Positions 24,709-34,640 of a stretch of DNA of 64,000 bases are shown piece after piece (position 1 is the stretch's first letter; every line of letters starts with the position of its first letter). The DNA comes from Ramlibacter aurantiacus (lineage in GTDB: Bacteria > Pseudomonadota > Gammaproteobacteria > Burkholderiales > Burkholderiaceae_C), in NCBI RefSeq assembly GCF_016722895.1, contig NZ_JAEQNA010000013.1, forward strand, positions 1 to 64,000. Reading direction: 5' to 3'. The notes beneath the pieces were generated by a model. That model had not been told where the DNA came from, made no database searches, and saw only the letters and a list, made by a program, of their open reading frames with translations. Both the position numbers and the translations under genes were made by a program.

Positions 24709-26432
24709 GCCTGGCTCGCCGGCGACCCGAATCCGCCGCCGCCCGGCAGCGCCGCATCGATGCCGCGCTGCGCGACGTCTTCCACCTCACGCGACTGCGC
24801 CCCGGGCAGCGCCTGGTGATCGAGCGCGTGATGGCCGGCCGGTCGACCCTGGCCATCATGCCCACCGGCGCCGGCAAGTCGCTGTGCTACCAGTTGCCCG
24901 CCGTGCTGCTGCCGGGCCGCACCGTGGTGGTGTCGCCGCTCATCGCGCTGATGAAAGACCAGTGCGAGCGCCTGCGCCAATGGGGCGTGCAGGCGGTGCA
25001 GATCAACAGCGGCATCGACAGCGACGAGGCGAACGCGGCGCTGGCCGCGCTCGAGGATGGCAGCGCCCGCGTGGTCATGCTCACGCCCGAGAAGCTGGCT
25101 GAACCCGGCTTTGCGCAGTCGCTGGCGCGACACGCCACCAGCTTGCTCGTGGTCGACGAGGCCCACTGCATCTCCCAATGGGGCCACGACTTTCGGCCGG
25201 CCTTCCTGGACATCGGCGCCGCTGCGCGGGCGCTCGGACGGCCGCCGGTGTTGGCGCTGACCGCCACCGCCACCGACGAGGTCGCGCAGGACATCGGCCA
25301 GCAACTGGGCATCGCAAGCGGCGACATCGTGCACACCGGGTCCTACCGGCCCAACCTCGCGCTCGAGGTGGAGCTGCTCGCGACCGAAGAAGACAAGCTG
25401 GCGCGCGCGCTGCAGCTGGTCGCAGCCCGTGACGGCAGCGGCCTGGTGTACACCGCCACGGTGAAGGCGGCACAGGCGCTTTACGAGGCGCTGCTGGCGG
25501 CCGACGAGAAGGTCGGCCTGTACCACGGCAAGCTGCCCGCCGCGGCCCGGCGCGAGGCGCAGGACGCATTCATGTCCGGCGCCCACCGCGTGATGGTCGC
25601 GACCAACGCGTTCGGGCTGGGCATCGACAAACCCGACATCCGCTTCGTGCTGCACTACCAGCTGCCTTCCGGACTGGAGGCCTACTACCAGGAAGCCGGC
25701 CGCGCCGGCCGCGACGGGCAGGCGGCGTTGTGCACGCTGCTCTTCTTGCGCAGCGACAAGGCGGTCCAGCAGTTTTTCATGGCTGGCCGCTACCCCACCG
25801 ACGAGGACGCCGTGGCCTTGTACGAGGCGCTGCGCGATCGGCCGAGCGACGCGGGCGCCGGGGGCTGGACCCTGCCGCTGCTCCAGGCCCGGCTGGGCCG
25901 TCCGCGCGCCAAGCTGCAGGTGGCGCTCGGTCTGATGCGCCGGCGCGGCATCGTCCAGGTCGATTCGCAAGGGCTGGTCACGCTGCGCCAGGGCCGCATG
26001 GATGCCGCCACGCTGCGCCAGCTGATGGCGGCCTATCGCGACAAGCGCGAACAGGACCGCGAGACGCTGGAGCGGATGGTGTTCTACGCCCAGACCGGCC
26101 AGTGCCGCTGGCGGCTGCTGCTCGAGCATCTCGAAGGTGAAGCCGGCATCGAGTCCTGCGGCCACTGCGACAACTGCGTGCGGCGGCGCGCGCTGCAGCA
26201 GCAGCAATCCGACGCCCCCGACGAGAACGCACCGCACCCCCCCGCGACGCGACAGCCCATCTTCGCACCCGGTGACCTGGTCCAGGTGCGCCGCTACGGC
26301 CGGGGCGAGGTGCGCGAGGCCACCACGCTGGAGATCACCGTCGCGTTCGCCGACGGAACCGTGCGCAGCTTCCAGCCGGAGTTCGTCGCCCGCAGCCGGG
26401 CGCGCGGCAGCCGTCCGGCCGCCATCGCATGA
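24705..26432 (+). CDS. recQ: RecQ-family ATP-dependent DNA helicase with extra C-terminal domain
   Basis: A 575-residue 3'-5' helicase. Motifs: MPTGAGKSLCYQLP (Walker A), DEAHCISQWGHDFRP, ALTATAT, GLGIDKPDIRFV and EAGRAGRDG. The RecQ zinc site is present (GQCRW...CGHCDNC). No HRDC domain follows. Instead the last 55 residues (GDLVQVRRYGRGEV...EITVAFADG) resemble the Tudor-like tail of PcrA/UvrD. The best start is TTG 24705, overlapping the upstream stop; an ATG further in would remove conserved N-terminal sequence. Confidence 0.88.
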   Translation: MSLARRRPESAAARQRRIDAALRDVFHLTRLRPGQRLVIERVMAGRSTLAIMPTGAGKSLCYQLPAVLLPGRTVVVSPLIALMKDQCERLRQWGVQAVQINSGIDSDEANAALAALEDGSARVVMLTPEKLAEPGFAQSLARHATSLLVVDEAHCISQWGHDFRPAFLDIGAAARALGRPPVLALTATATDEVAQDIGQQLGIASGDIVHTGSYRPNLALEVELLATEEDKLARALQLVAARDGSGLVYTATVKAAQALYEALLAADEKVGLYHGKLPAAARREAQDAFMSGAHRVMVATNAFGLGIDKPDIRFVLHYQLPSGLEAYYQEAGRAGRDGQAALCTLLFLRSDKAVQQFFMAGRYPTDEDAVALYEALRDRPSDAGAGGWTLPLLQARLGRPRAKLQVALGLMRRRGIVQVDSQGLVTLRQGRMDAATLRQLMAAYRDKREQDRETLERMVFYAQTGQCRWRLLLEHLEGEAGIESCGHCDNCVRRRALQQQQSDAPDENAPHPPATRQPIFAPGDLVQVRRYGRGEVREATTLEITVAFADGTVRSFQPEFVARSRARGSRPAAIA

Positions 26433-26442
26433 TGGTGGCGCT

Positions 26443-27357
26443 TCAGCGCACCAGCGTGGAAGCGCCGAACAGGCTGTCGATGAACTCCACCGCGAGTTCG
26501 GCCGTGCGGTTGCGCACGTCCAGCGCGGGGTTGATCTCCACCACGTCCATCGAGGCGAACTGCCCGCTGTCCGCGATCATCTCCATGCACAACTGCATTT
26601 CGCGGTAGGTGGGGCCGCCGCGCACGCCGGTGCCCACACCGGGTGCGTCCAGCGGGTCGAGGCAGTCGAGGTCGAAGCTCACATGCAGGTGCGTGTTCTC
26701 GTGCACGTCGTGCAAGGCCTCGGCCATGGTGTTGCGCATGCCGTGCTCGTCGATGTGCCGCATGTCGAACACCTGCAGCCCCAGCGTGCGGATCGCCTGG
26801 CGCTCCTCGTTGTCCACGCTGCGGATGCCGATGAAGTCGATGTCCGCCGGCCCGATGGCCGCACGCTCGCCACTCCATCCGACCAGGCTGGCCGGCCCCA
26901 GGCCGAGGAGGCAGGCCACCGGCATGCCGTGCAGGTTGCCGCTGGGGCTGATGGTCTCGTTGTTCACGTCGGTGTGCGCATCCAGCCAGATGACGCGCAG
27001 GTTCTTGCCCTGCCGGCGGCAATGCCAGGCGATGGCGCTGATCGAGCCGATGGCCAGGCAGTGGTCGCCGCCCATGAGCAGCGGGAACTCGCCTCGCCCC
27101 AGGGCCGCGTCCACCGCGTCGTAGACGAGCCGGTTCCAGGCGACGACCTCGTCGAGATGCCGCAGCCCGCCCTGCGGCATCTGCCCGGGGTTGGGCGGTC
27201 CGGCCAGGTTGCCGTGGTCGGCGACGCTGAAGCCGCGCCTGCGCAAGGCATCCACGATGCCGGCGACGCGCAGGGCGTCGGGCCCCATGCTGGCGCCACG
27301 CACGCTCGCACCCACGTCCGTGGGCGCACCGATCAGGGCGATGGGTCGGGGGTTCAT
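26443..27357 (-). CDS. rocF: arginase
   Basis: A 304-residue ureohydrolase that splits arginine to ornithine and urea using two manganese ions. Ligand motifs are GGDHCLAIG, WLDAHTDVN and SFDLDCLDP; the overall sequence is arginase-like rather than agmatinase-like (SPSGNLHGMP). An ATG three codons upstream (27366) is possible, but ATG 27357 sits seven bases after a -10-like box. Convergent with recQ with a 10-bp gap. Confidence 0.9.
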   Translation of the reverse strand: MNPRPIALIGAPTDVGASVRGASMGPDALRVAGIVDALRRRGFSVADHGNLAGPPNPGQMPQGGLRHLDEVVAWNRLVYDAVDAALGRGEFPLLMGGDHCLAIGSISAIAWHCRRQGKNLRVIWLDAHTDVNNETISPSGNLHGMPVACLLGLGPASLVGWSGERAAIGPADIDFIGIRSVDNEERQAIRTLGLQVFDMRHIDEHGMRNTMAEALHDVHENTHLHVSFDLDCLDPLDAPGVGTGVRGGPTYREMQLCMEMIADSGQFASMDVVEINPALDVRNRTAELAVEFIDSLFGASTLVR

Positions 27358-27364
27358 GCGCCGC

Positions 27365-27370
27365 ATTTTG
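27365..27370 (-). promoter_or_regulatory. -10-like box directly in front of arginase
   Basis: On the minus strand CAAAAT ends seven bases before ATG 27357, with no ribosome binding site in between. The spacing equals that seen at hemE. Confidence 0.35.
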
Positions 27371-27406
27371 AGGCGCTTGCGCGGCGCCGTGGGGCGCCGG
27401 GGCTCG

Positions 27407-27607
27407 CTATTCGGCGGTGACCAGCATCAAGGCCGCCTCCACGCGGGCCAGCTCCGGCGACAAGTCGTGCAGGTACACCGGGGGCTCGGGAGGATGCTGC
27501 AGCAGGCCGCCCTCAACGGCTTGCAGCACAACGCGCGCATCGAGCAGGGCGTGGAGGATGAGCTTGAGCTCATCGGAGGTGAACTGCGGCGAAAGGGCCG
27601 TGGACAT
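27407..27607 (-). CDS. small hypothetical protein
   Basis: A 66-residue protein from ATG 27607, with a likely helical N-terminus (SDELKLILHALLDARVVLQ) and a proline-rich middle (HPPEPPVY). It is not recognised. No membrane segment or cysteine is present. It lies between asparaginase and arginase on the same strand, 49 bp before the arginase start. Composition is protein-like, but with such a short frame coding is not certain; an upstream in-frame ATG at 27661 adds low-quality sequence. Confidence 0.5.
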   Translation of the reverse strand: MSTALSPQFTSDELKLILHALLDARVVLQAVEGGLLQHPPEPPVYLHDLSPELARVEAALMLVTAE

Positions 27608-27715
27608 GAAGCGGCAGTTTGGACCGCCACCGGTTCGGCCGGAATAGCCCCCTTGAGCCATCTTGGTGAACGCCGGTAACCGAAGCAGCCACCCAGCGCC
27701 GGCACGGTCGCTGGT

Positions 27716-28726
27716 TCAGGCCGTCACCCGGCGCAGCTGGAACGCGGCCAGGCGCTCGCCCACCTTCGTGCCCCGCGCGTTCGCGATCGCCTCGGATCGC
27801 CAGGGCCGCAACTCCTCTCGCTGGCGCAGGTCGAGCCAGCCGAGCTGGTCGAGCACCGCGACGGTGGCGGCGAGTGTGGCGAGTCGGCTGCCATCCGCCA
27901 CCTTGACCGCGATGGCCTGGCCGCGGCTGCGGCTGGCCAGGACCTGCACGCCATCGGCACCGCCCTTGCTGATCCAGTCACCGCGACCCGCCCGCGCGAA
28001 GGCCAGGTCGCCCTGCCCGGTGCCGCTGATCAACTCGGGATGCCGGGTCATGGCCTCGACCATCGGAGCGAACGCGGCTCCGAACTCGGCATCGTCGGCG
28101 CCGAGGGCCAGCCGGGCATAGGCCCGGGCCAGGCGTGACAGGGGCATGGCGTAGTTGGGCGCCGAGCAGCCGTCGGTGCCCAAGCGCAGTTGATCGGGCG
28201 ACAGCTCGACCACACGGGCCACCGTGCGACGGATGGCCTGCTGCAGCGGATGCCCCGGCGCCAGGTAGTTGCCGAGGGGCTGGCCCTGCTGGACGCACCA
28301 GGCCAGGAAACCGGCGTGCTTGCCGCTGCAGTTGTGATACCGGGCATCGAGCGATGCCGGCATGGGACCGAGGCCGCGTTCGACGAAACCGGGCGTGTGG
28401 CAGCCGCATTGCAAGGCCGATGGGCTCAAGCCGGCGCGTGCCAGCAGCGTATCCACCTGCGCCAGGTGCATGGGCTCACCGCTGTGACTGGCGCAGACGA
28501 TCGCCACCTGCCCGGAGGAGAGGCCGAAACGCCCGATGCCGCCGGATTCGACCAGGGGCAGCGCCTGGAACGGCTTCAGCGTCGATCGGGTGAAACTGAG
28601 CCAGTGCGGATCACCCGCGCAGGCGAGCAACTCGCCGCGCGCGTCGCAAACGGCCACGGCACCCTGGTGCAGGCACTCCAGCGTGCCGCCGCGATAGCTC
28701 TCGATCAGGGGGACCAGCGCCGACAT
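27716..28726 (-). CDS. type II asparaginase of the thermolabile (Rhizobium-like) family
   Basis: A 336-residue protein of the asparaginase II family, which is unrelated to the E. coli enzymes and has a serine-beta-lactamase-like fold. Landmarks: SFTRSTLKPFQALP (Ser-Lys pair, about 45-58), ASHSGEPMH, HNCSGKHAGFLAW with the conserved Cys, and LGTDGCSAPNYAMPL. It would turn asparagine into aspartate and ammonia. With arginase and GdhA nearby it suggests nitrogen release from amino acids, though the genes are not one operon. Confidence 0.88.
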   Translation of the reverse strand: MSALVPLIESYRGGTLECLHQGAVAVCDARGELLACAGDPHWLSFTRSTLKPFQALPLVESGGIGRFGLSSGQVAIVCASHSGEPMHLAQVDTLLARAGLSPSALQCGCHTPGFVERGLGPMPASLDARYHNCSGKHAGFLAWCVQQGQPLGNYLAPGHPLQQAIRRTVARVVELSPDQLRLGTDGCSAPNYAMPLSRLARAYARLALGADDAEFGAAFAPMVEAMTRHPELISGTGQGDLAFARAGRGDWISKGGADGVQVLASRSRGQAIAVKVADGSRLATLAATVAVLDQLGWLDLRQREELRPWRSEAIANARGTKVGERLAAFQLRRVTA

Positions 28727-28732
28727 GCCCGG

Positions 28733-28738
28733 ATTGTG
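28733..28738 (-). promoter_or_regulatory. -10-like box directly in front of asparaginase
   Basis: On the minus strand CACAAT ends six bases before the start codon at 28726; no ribosome binding site is visible. Confidence 0.35.
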
Positions 28739-28817
28739 GCTCGCCCGCTGGCCGATCGAACGACGGGCCGGGGCTCGCGCGGATGCGCGCCGGTAACGAG
28801 GAAGAAAGGGCTGGTGC

Positions 28818-29078
28818 TCAGCGGCGCTGGCCGCCGGGGGGACCTGGGGGACGACGGTCCGGGAGGTGGCGGAACATGATGCGCCCCTTGTTCAGGTCAT
28901 AGGGCGACAGCTCCAGGGTGACGTCATCGCCGGCAATGATGCGGATGTGGTTCTTGCGCATCTTGCCGCCGCTGTAGGCAACCAGTTCGTGTCCGTTCTC
29001 GAGGATCACCCGATAGCGTGAATCCGGCAGCACCTCCGCCACGCGGCCCCGCATCTCAATCAATTCTTCCTTGGCCAT
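28818..29078 (-). CDS. infA: translation initiation factor IF-1, extended form
   Basis: An 86-residue S1-fold protein; residues 1-71 are classic IF-1 (MAKEELIEMRGRV, YRVILENGHELVAY, MRKNHIRI, YDLNKGRI). A Pro/Gly/Arg-rich tail (about 73-86) goes beyond the usual 72 residues. IF-1 binds the ribosomal A site during initiation. It is outside the ribosomal protein operons and probably a second infA of the kind common in Burkholderiales. ATG 29078 has AAAGG upstream; a minus-strand -10 box lies about 90 bp upstream. Confidence 0.93.
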   Translation of the reverse strand: MAKEELIEMRGRVAEVLPDSRYRVILENGHELVAYSGGKMRKNHIRIIAGDDVTLELSPYDLNKGRIMFRHLPDRRPPGPPGGQRR

Positions 29079-29169
29079 GACAACCTTTATGCATGCAACC
29101 CTCCCGTGCCCCTGCACGAGAGCCTGAGTCCGCTTGTGGCGGCGCCGCCTGCAACGCGGCGAGCCCTGA

Positions 29170-29175
29170 ATTCTA
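29170..29175 (-). promoter_or_regulatory. candidate -10 box of infA
   Basis: On the minus strand TAGAAT is followed by TCAGGGCTCGCCGCG, resembling the element after the -10 box of the atp operon and the left-edge promoters. The -35 region is weak. It would give a leader of about 85 nt. Confidence 0.4.
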
Positions 29176-29235
29176 GGCGGATCGCCAGGGCCTTCACTCC
29201 GGACAGTCCCTCAGGCAGGAGGGTCCGTCGCCCGG

Positions 29236-30207
29236 TTACGTCAACCAGGACACGGCTGCCGAAAAGGTGAAGAACGCCGCTGCCGTGGTCAGCAGAATGA
29301 TGCGCGCGATACGGCCCGTGTCCGCCTCGAATCGCTCGGCCAGCAGGGCCACGTTGCTGGCGCTCGGCAGGGCCGCGGCCAGCACCAGCACCACCAGCGC
29401 GAAACGTTCCAGCGGCAGCCCCAGCGCGATGGCCGCCGAGCCCAACGCGAGCACCAGGACGGGGTGCAGCAGCAACTTCGCCAGGGCCACCGGCACGTAG
29501 TCGCGCGCCGGCATCGACGCCTGCTCGCTAGCCGCGCCCAGCGCCTGTGAGCGGGCCAGCACGGCGCCGATCGTGAACAGGGCCACCGGCGATGCCGCAT
29601 CGGCGAGCAGCGCCACGGTGGCCATCAAAGGCGCGACGGGCCGCAGGTCCAGCGCCGAGGACAGCCCGCCCAGCAGGATGGCCCAGGGCAGCGGGTTCAC
29701 GGCCATGCTGCGAAGCGCCCGCCGGGCCGCCTGCGCGGCGCCCTGCTGGCCGGCCCCATCCAGCCGCGACAAGGCCACGCACACGGAGGTGGTGATCACC
29801 ATGTCGATCAGGATGGTGGCGATCGCCGGTCCCGCCGCGGCGGCGCCGAGCAGGGCGACCAGCAAGGGCACCCCCATGAAGCCGGTGTTGGGAAAGGCCG
29901 CCACCAGTGCACCGAAGGCGGCATCGTTCCAGCGGATCCGGGCATTCAGGCTGAAGGCCAGGGTCAGGCCGACCATCAGCAGCGCGCCGGGCAGCCAGAC
30001 GATGAACACCGCCGGGTCGAACAGTCGCGCGATCGGCGTGTCGGCGCCGAAGCGGTACAGCATGGCCGGGAGCGCGAAATACAGCACGAAACCGTTCAAT
30101 CCGCCGATCGCCTCGATCGGCAGGAAACGCCAACGGGCGGCGAGATAGCCGCACAGGACCAGCGCGAAGAAGGGGAAAGTGACCTGGAGAATGGCAAGCA
30201 CAGCCAT
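29236..30207 (-). CDS. AEC family transporter
   Basis: A 323-residue inner-membrane protein with about ten hydrophobic segments in the 5+5 arrangement of the auxin efflux carrier family. Helpful motifs are NGFVLYFALPAMLYRFG near residue 40 and AFPNTGFMGVPLL near 105, whose Asn-Thr/Gly-rich kinked helix is typical. Family members export malate, malonate or other anions; the substrate is not predictable here. It stands between infA and rep without obvious partners. Confidence 0.85.
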   Translation of the reverse strand: MAVLAILQVTFPFFALVLCGYLAARWRFLPIEAIGGLNGFVLYFALPAMLYRFGADTPIARLFDPAVFIVWLPGALLMVGLTLAFSLNARIRWNDAAFGALVAAFPNTGFMGVPLLVALLGAAAAGPAIATILIDMVITTSVCVALSRLDGAGQQGAAQAARRALRSMAVNPLPWAILLGGLSSALDLRPVAPLMATVALLADAASPVALFTIGAVLARSQALGAASEQASMPARDYVPVALAKLLLHPVLVLALGSAAIALGLPLERFALVVLVLAAALPSASNVALLAERFEADTGRIARIILLTTAAAFFTFSAAVSWLT

Positions 30208-30278
30208 ATTCTCGACGCCCGGCCTGACTCTGCCTCGCCGCTATCATTCGCCGCTTTCCGCAGCTTCCTCCGCCCACG

Positions 30279-32339
30279 ATGTCCGGCCTCAATCTCGCGC
30301 AACAGGAAGCGGTCAATTACCTGCACGGCCCCTGCCTGGTACTGGCGGGTGCCGGCTCCGGCAAGACGCGGGTGATCACGCACAAGATCGCCCGCCTGAT
30401 CCAGGCCGGCCTGTCGGCCAAGCGCATCGCCGCCATCACCTTCACCAACAAGGCGGCCAGCGAGATGCGCGAGCGCGCCAAGGGCTTGATCGGGCGCGAG
30501 GCCAAGGACGTGGTGGTCTGCACCTTCCATGCGCTGGGGGTGCGCATGCTGCGCCAGGACGGCGCCACCCTGGGCCTGAAGCCGCAGTTCTCCATCCTCG
30601 ACAGCGACGACGTCACGTCCATCATCAAGGATGCCGGCGGCACCACCGACGCGGCCACCGCGCGCCAGTGGCAGTGGGCCATCAGCCTGTGGAAGAACAT
30701 GGGCCTGAACGCGGCCCAGGCCGAGGCCCAGGCCAAGGACGACAACGAACGCGTCACCGCGCGCATCATGGCCCGCTACGAAGAGCGCCTGGCGGCCTTC
30801 CAGAGCGTCGACTTCGACGACCTGATCGGGCTGCCGCTCAGGCTGCTGCGCGACCACCCGCAGGTGCGTGCCAGGTGGCAGCAGGACCTGGGCCATGTGC
30901 TGGTGGACGAATACCAGGACACCAACGCCACCCAGTACGAGTTGCTCAAGCTGCTGGTGGGCGAGCGCGGCCGCTTCACCGCCGTCGGCGACGACGACCA
31001 GTCGATCTACGGCTGGCGCGGCGCCACCCTGGACAACCTGCGCAAGCTGCCGGTGGATTACCCGCAGCTCAAGGTGATCAAGCTGGAGCAGAACTACCGC
31101 TCCACCAGCGCCATCCTGCGCGCGGCGAACAACGTCATCCAGCCCAATCCCAAGCTGTTTCCCAAGACCCTGTTCTCCGAGCTCGGCGAGGGCGAGCCGG
31201 TGCGGGTGGTCGACTGCGACAACGAGGAGCACGAGGCCGAGCGCGCGGTGGCGCGCATCCAGTCGATCCGCGCCAACGGCGCGCACAAGGAGTGGAAGGA
31301 TTTCGCGCTGCTGTACCGGGCCAACCACCAGGCGCGCATCTTCGAGCAGGCGCTGCGCAAGGCGCAGATCCCGTACAAGGTGTCGGGCGGGCAGAGCTTC
31401 TTCGACCGCGCCGAGATCCGCGACCTGTGCGCCTGGCTGCGGCTGTGGGTGAACAACGACGACGACCCGGCCTTCGTCCGATCGGTCACCACGCCCAAGC
31501 GCGGCATCGGCCATCAGACGCTGGCCAGCCTGGGCACCTTCGCCAGCCAGTACAAGCTGAGTCTGTTCGAGGCGCTGTTCTCCTCGTCGCTGGGGTCGGT
31601 GCTGAACGCCCGTGCGGTCGGCAGCCTTCACGAGTTCGGCCGCTACGTGAACGACCTCGCCTGGCGCGCCGGCCGAACCCTGGGGGCCGAGGACGCACGC
31701 GCGTTCCTGTCCGAGTGGCTCAGGGACATCGGCTACGAGCAGCACCTGTACGACAACGAGGAGAGCGAAAAGCTCGCCGCGAGCCGCTGGAACAACGTGC
31801 TCGAGTTCTGCGACTGGATGGCCCAGCGCTGCGGCGGCCAGATCGATGACGCGGCCGGCGTGTCGGTGGCCAGCGAGAAGAAGAGCCTGCTGGAAGTGGC
31901 CCAGACCATCGCGCTGCTGTCCACGATCAGCGAGCGCGAGCAGGACCAGAACGTGGTGACGCTCTCGACCCTGCACGCCTCCAAGGGGCTGGAGTGGCCG
32001 CACGTGGTGCTGGTCGGCTGCAACGAAGGGCTGCTGCCTTTCAAGCTGGACGACGACGATGGCAAGGCGGGCGCCGCCAACGAATCCATCTTGCAGCGTC
32101 TCCAGGAGGAGCGGCGGCTGATGTACGTCGGCATCACCCGGGCGCAGCGCTCGCTGGCCGTGAGTTGGGTCAAGAGGCGCAAGAAGGGGCGCGAGGTGGT
32201 GGCCGGGGTACCCAGCCGCTTCATCGCCGAGATGGCTCTGGACAAGGCGACCATCAAGGAAGACCCGCGCGAAAAGCTCAAGGCCCTGCGGGCCGAGTTC
32301 GCGGCGCGCAAGGCCTTGGGGGCGGCCGGCCCCGGGTAG
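30279..32339 (+). CDS. rep: ATP-dependent DNA helicase Rep
   Basis: A 686-residue superfamily 1A helicase. Motifs: AGAGSGKTRVI (Walker A, about 24-34), AITFTNKAASEM, VLVDEYQDTN, GDDDQSIYGWRGA, LEQNYRS, TLHASKGLEW and ERRLMYVGITRA. Length and the DDDDG-containing region fit Rep rather than UvrD. Rep clears proteins ahead of replication forks. A TATCAT box at 30242-30247 could be its -10 element, about 31 bp before the ATG. Confidence 0.92.
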   Translation: MSGLNLAQQEAVNYLHGPCLVLAGAGSGKTRVITHKIARLIQAGLSAKRIAAITFTNKAASEMRERAKGLIGREAKDVVVCTFHALGVRMLRQDGATLGLKPQFSILDSDDVTSIIKDAGGTTDAATARQWQWAISLWKNMGLNAAQAEAQAKDDNERVTARIMARYEERLAAFQSVDFDDLIGLPLRLLRDHPQVRARWQQDLGHVLVDEYQDTNATQYELLKLLVGERGRFTAVGDDDQSIYGWRGATLDNLRKLPVDYPQLKVIKLEQNYRSTSAILRAANNVIQPNPKLFPKTLFSELGEGEPVRVVDCDNEEHEAERAVARIQSIRANGAHKEWKDFALLYRANHQARIFEQALRKAQIPYKVSGGQSFFDRAEIRDLCAWLRLWVNNDDDPAFVRSVTTPKRGIGHQTLASLGTFASQYKLSLFEALFSSSLGSVLNARAVGSLHEFGRYVNDLAWRAGRTLGAEDARAFLSEWLRDIGYEQHLYDNEESEKLAASRWNNVLEFCDWMAQRCGGQIDDAAGVSVASEKKSLLEVAQTIALLSTISEREQDQNVVTLSTLHASKGLEWPHVVLVGCNEGLLPFKLDDDDGKAGAANESILQRLQEERRLMYVGITRAQRSLAVSWVKRRKKGREVVAGVPSRFIAEMALDKATIKEDPREKLKALRAEFAARKALGAAGPG

Positions 32340-32357
32340 GACCGGCCGGTCGCCGGA

Positions 32358-33701
<1,344 letters not shown>

Positions 33702-33836
33702 GAAGGTGTCCTCTGAGTGGCGTGGCTTGAATGCGGCCGGCATTTTGCCCCACCCGGGTGCACCAGCTTCTGCCCGCCAGCCAACCGCGCACTCATCCGG
33801 CGCCTGATGCACCAGGATGTCGCGGAACGCGCCGCA

Positions 33837-34640
33837 TCACAGTGCGAAGTCGTAGCCGATCGTGATGGGCGCGTGATCGGAGAAGCGCTCCTGCTTGTAG
33901 ATGTGTTCGGCGCGGGCCAGGCCTGCCAGGCTGGGAGTCGCCAGGTGGTAGTCCAGCCGCCAGCCCACGTTCTTGGCCCAGGCCTGGCCACGATTGCTCC
34001 ACCAGGTGTAGCAGTCGTCGGTCGCCTGCGGCTTGAGTTGCCGGTAGACGTCGACCAGTCCGGTGTCGGACAGCAGCCGGGACATCCAGTCGCGCTCCTC
34101 GGGCAGGAAGCCGCTGTTCTTCTGGTTGCTGCGCCAGTTCTTCAGGTCCTCCTGCCGGTGGGCGATGTTGATGTCGCCGCACAGGATGAACTCGCGATCC
34201 TTCTTCAGCCGCGCCAGGTGCGGATCGAACCCCGCCAGGAACCGGAACTTGGCCTGCTGGCGCTCCTCGCCCGAGGACCCCGAAGGGAAGTAGGCGCTGA
34301 TGATCGACAGCTTGCGCGAGGGCGTGTCGAAACGCAGCTCGAGGTAGCGACCCTCGGCGTCGAACTCTCCTCGGTCCCAGCCCGCGATGACGTCGCTGGG
34401 CTCGTGGCGGCTGTAGACGGCCACGCCCGAGTAGCCTTTCTTCTGCGCGAAGTGGAAATGGCCCTTCATGCCACAGAGCTCGTCGAAGCGCCCCGTCACG
34501 TCGGCCGCCTGGGCCTTGATCTCCTGCACGCAAATACAATCGGCCCGCTCCCTGGCCAGCCAGTCTTCCACCCCCTTGCTCGCGGCGGACCGGATGCCAT
34601 TGAGGTTGAGGCTGGTGAGCTTGAACAAGGAATTTCCCAT
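33837..34640 (-). CDS. xth: exodeoxyribonuclease III
   Basis: A 267-residue AP endonuclease/3'-5' exonuclease of the Xth family, acting in base-excision repair. Landmarks: LNLNGIRSA, CICVQEIKA (metal-binding Glu), SAYFPSGS, GDINIAH, DYHLAT and SDHAPITI (catalytic His). ATG 34640 shares the palindrome CATG with the start of the divergent pyrE. A TTG at 34628, preceded by GGGA, would give MFKLTSLNLNG, which looks even closer to the family N-terminus, so the start is not settled. Confidence 0.92.
   Translation of the reverse strand: MGNSLFKLTSLNLNGIRSAASKGVEDWLARERADCICVQEIKAQAADVTGRFDELCGMKGHFHFAQKKGYSGVAVYSRHEPSDVIAGWDRGEFDAEGRYLELRFDTPSRKLSIISAYFPSGSSGEERQQAKFRFLAGFDPHLARLKKDREFILCGDINIAHRQEDLKNWRSNQKNSGFLPEERDWMSRLLSDTGLVDVYRQLKPQATDDCYTWWSNRGQAWAKNVGWRLDYHLATPSLAGLARAEHIYKQERFSDHAPITIGYDFAL

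Noticed and set aside
30096..32003. 635-codon minus-strand open frame opposite rep
   Set aside because: Composition typical of antisense reading of a GC-rich gene; rep motifs are complete on the plus strand.
32340..32351. 12-bp palindrome GACCGGCCGGTC between rep and gdhA as a bidirectional terminator
   Set aside because: No loop and no T run on either side; palindromes of this base composition are expected in such GC-rich DNA.
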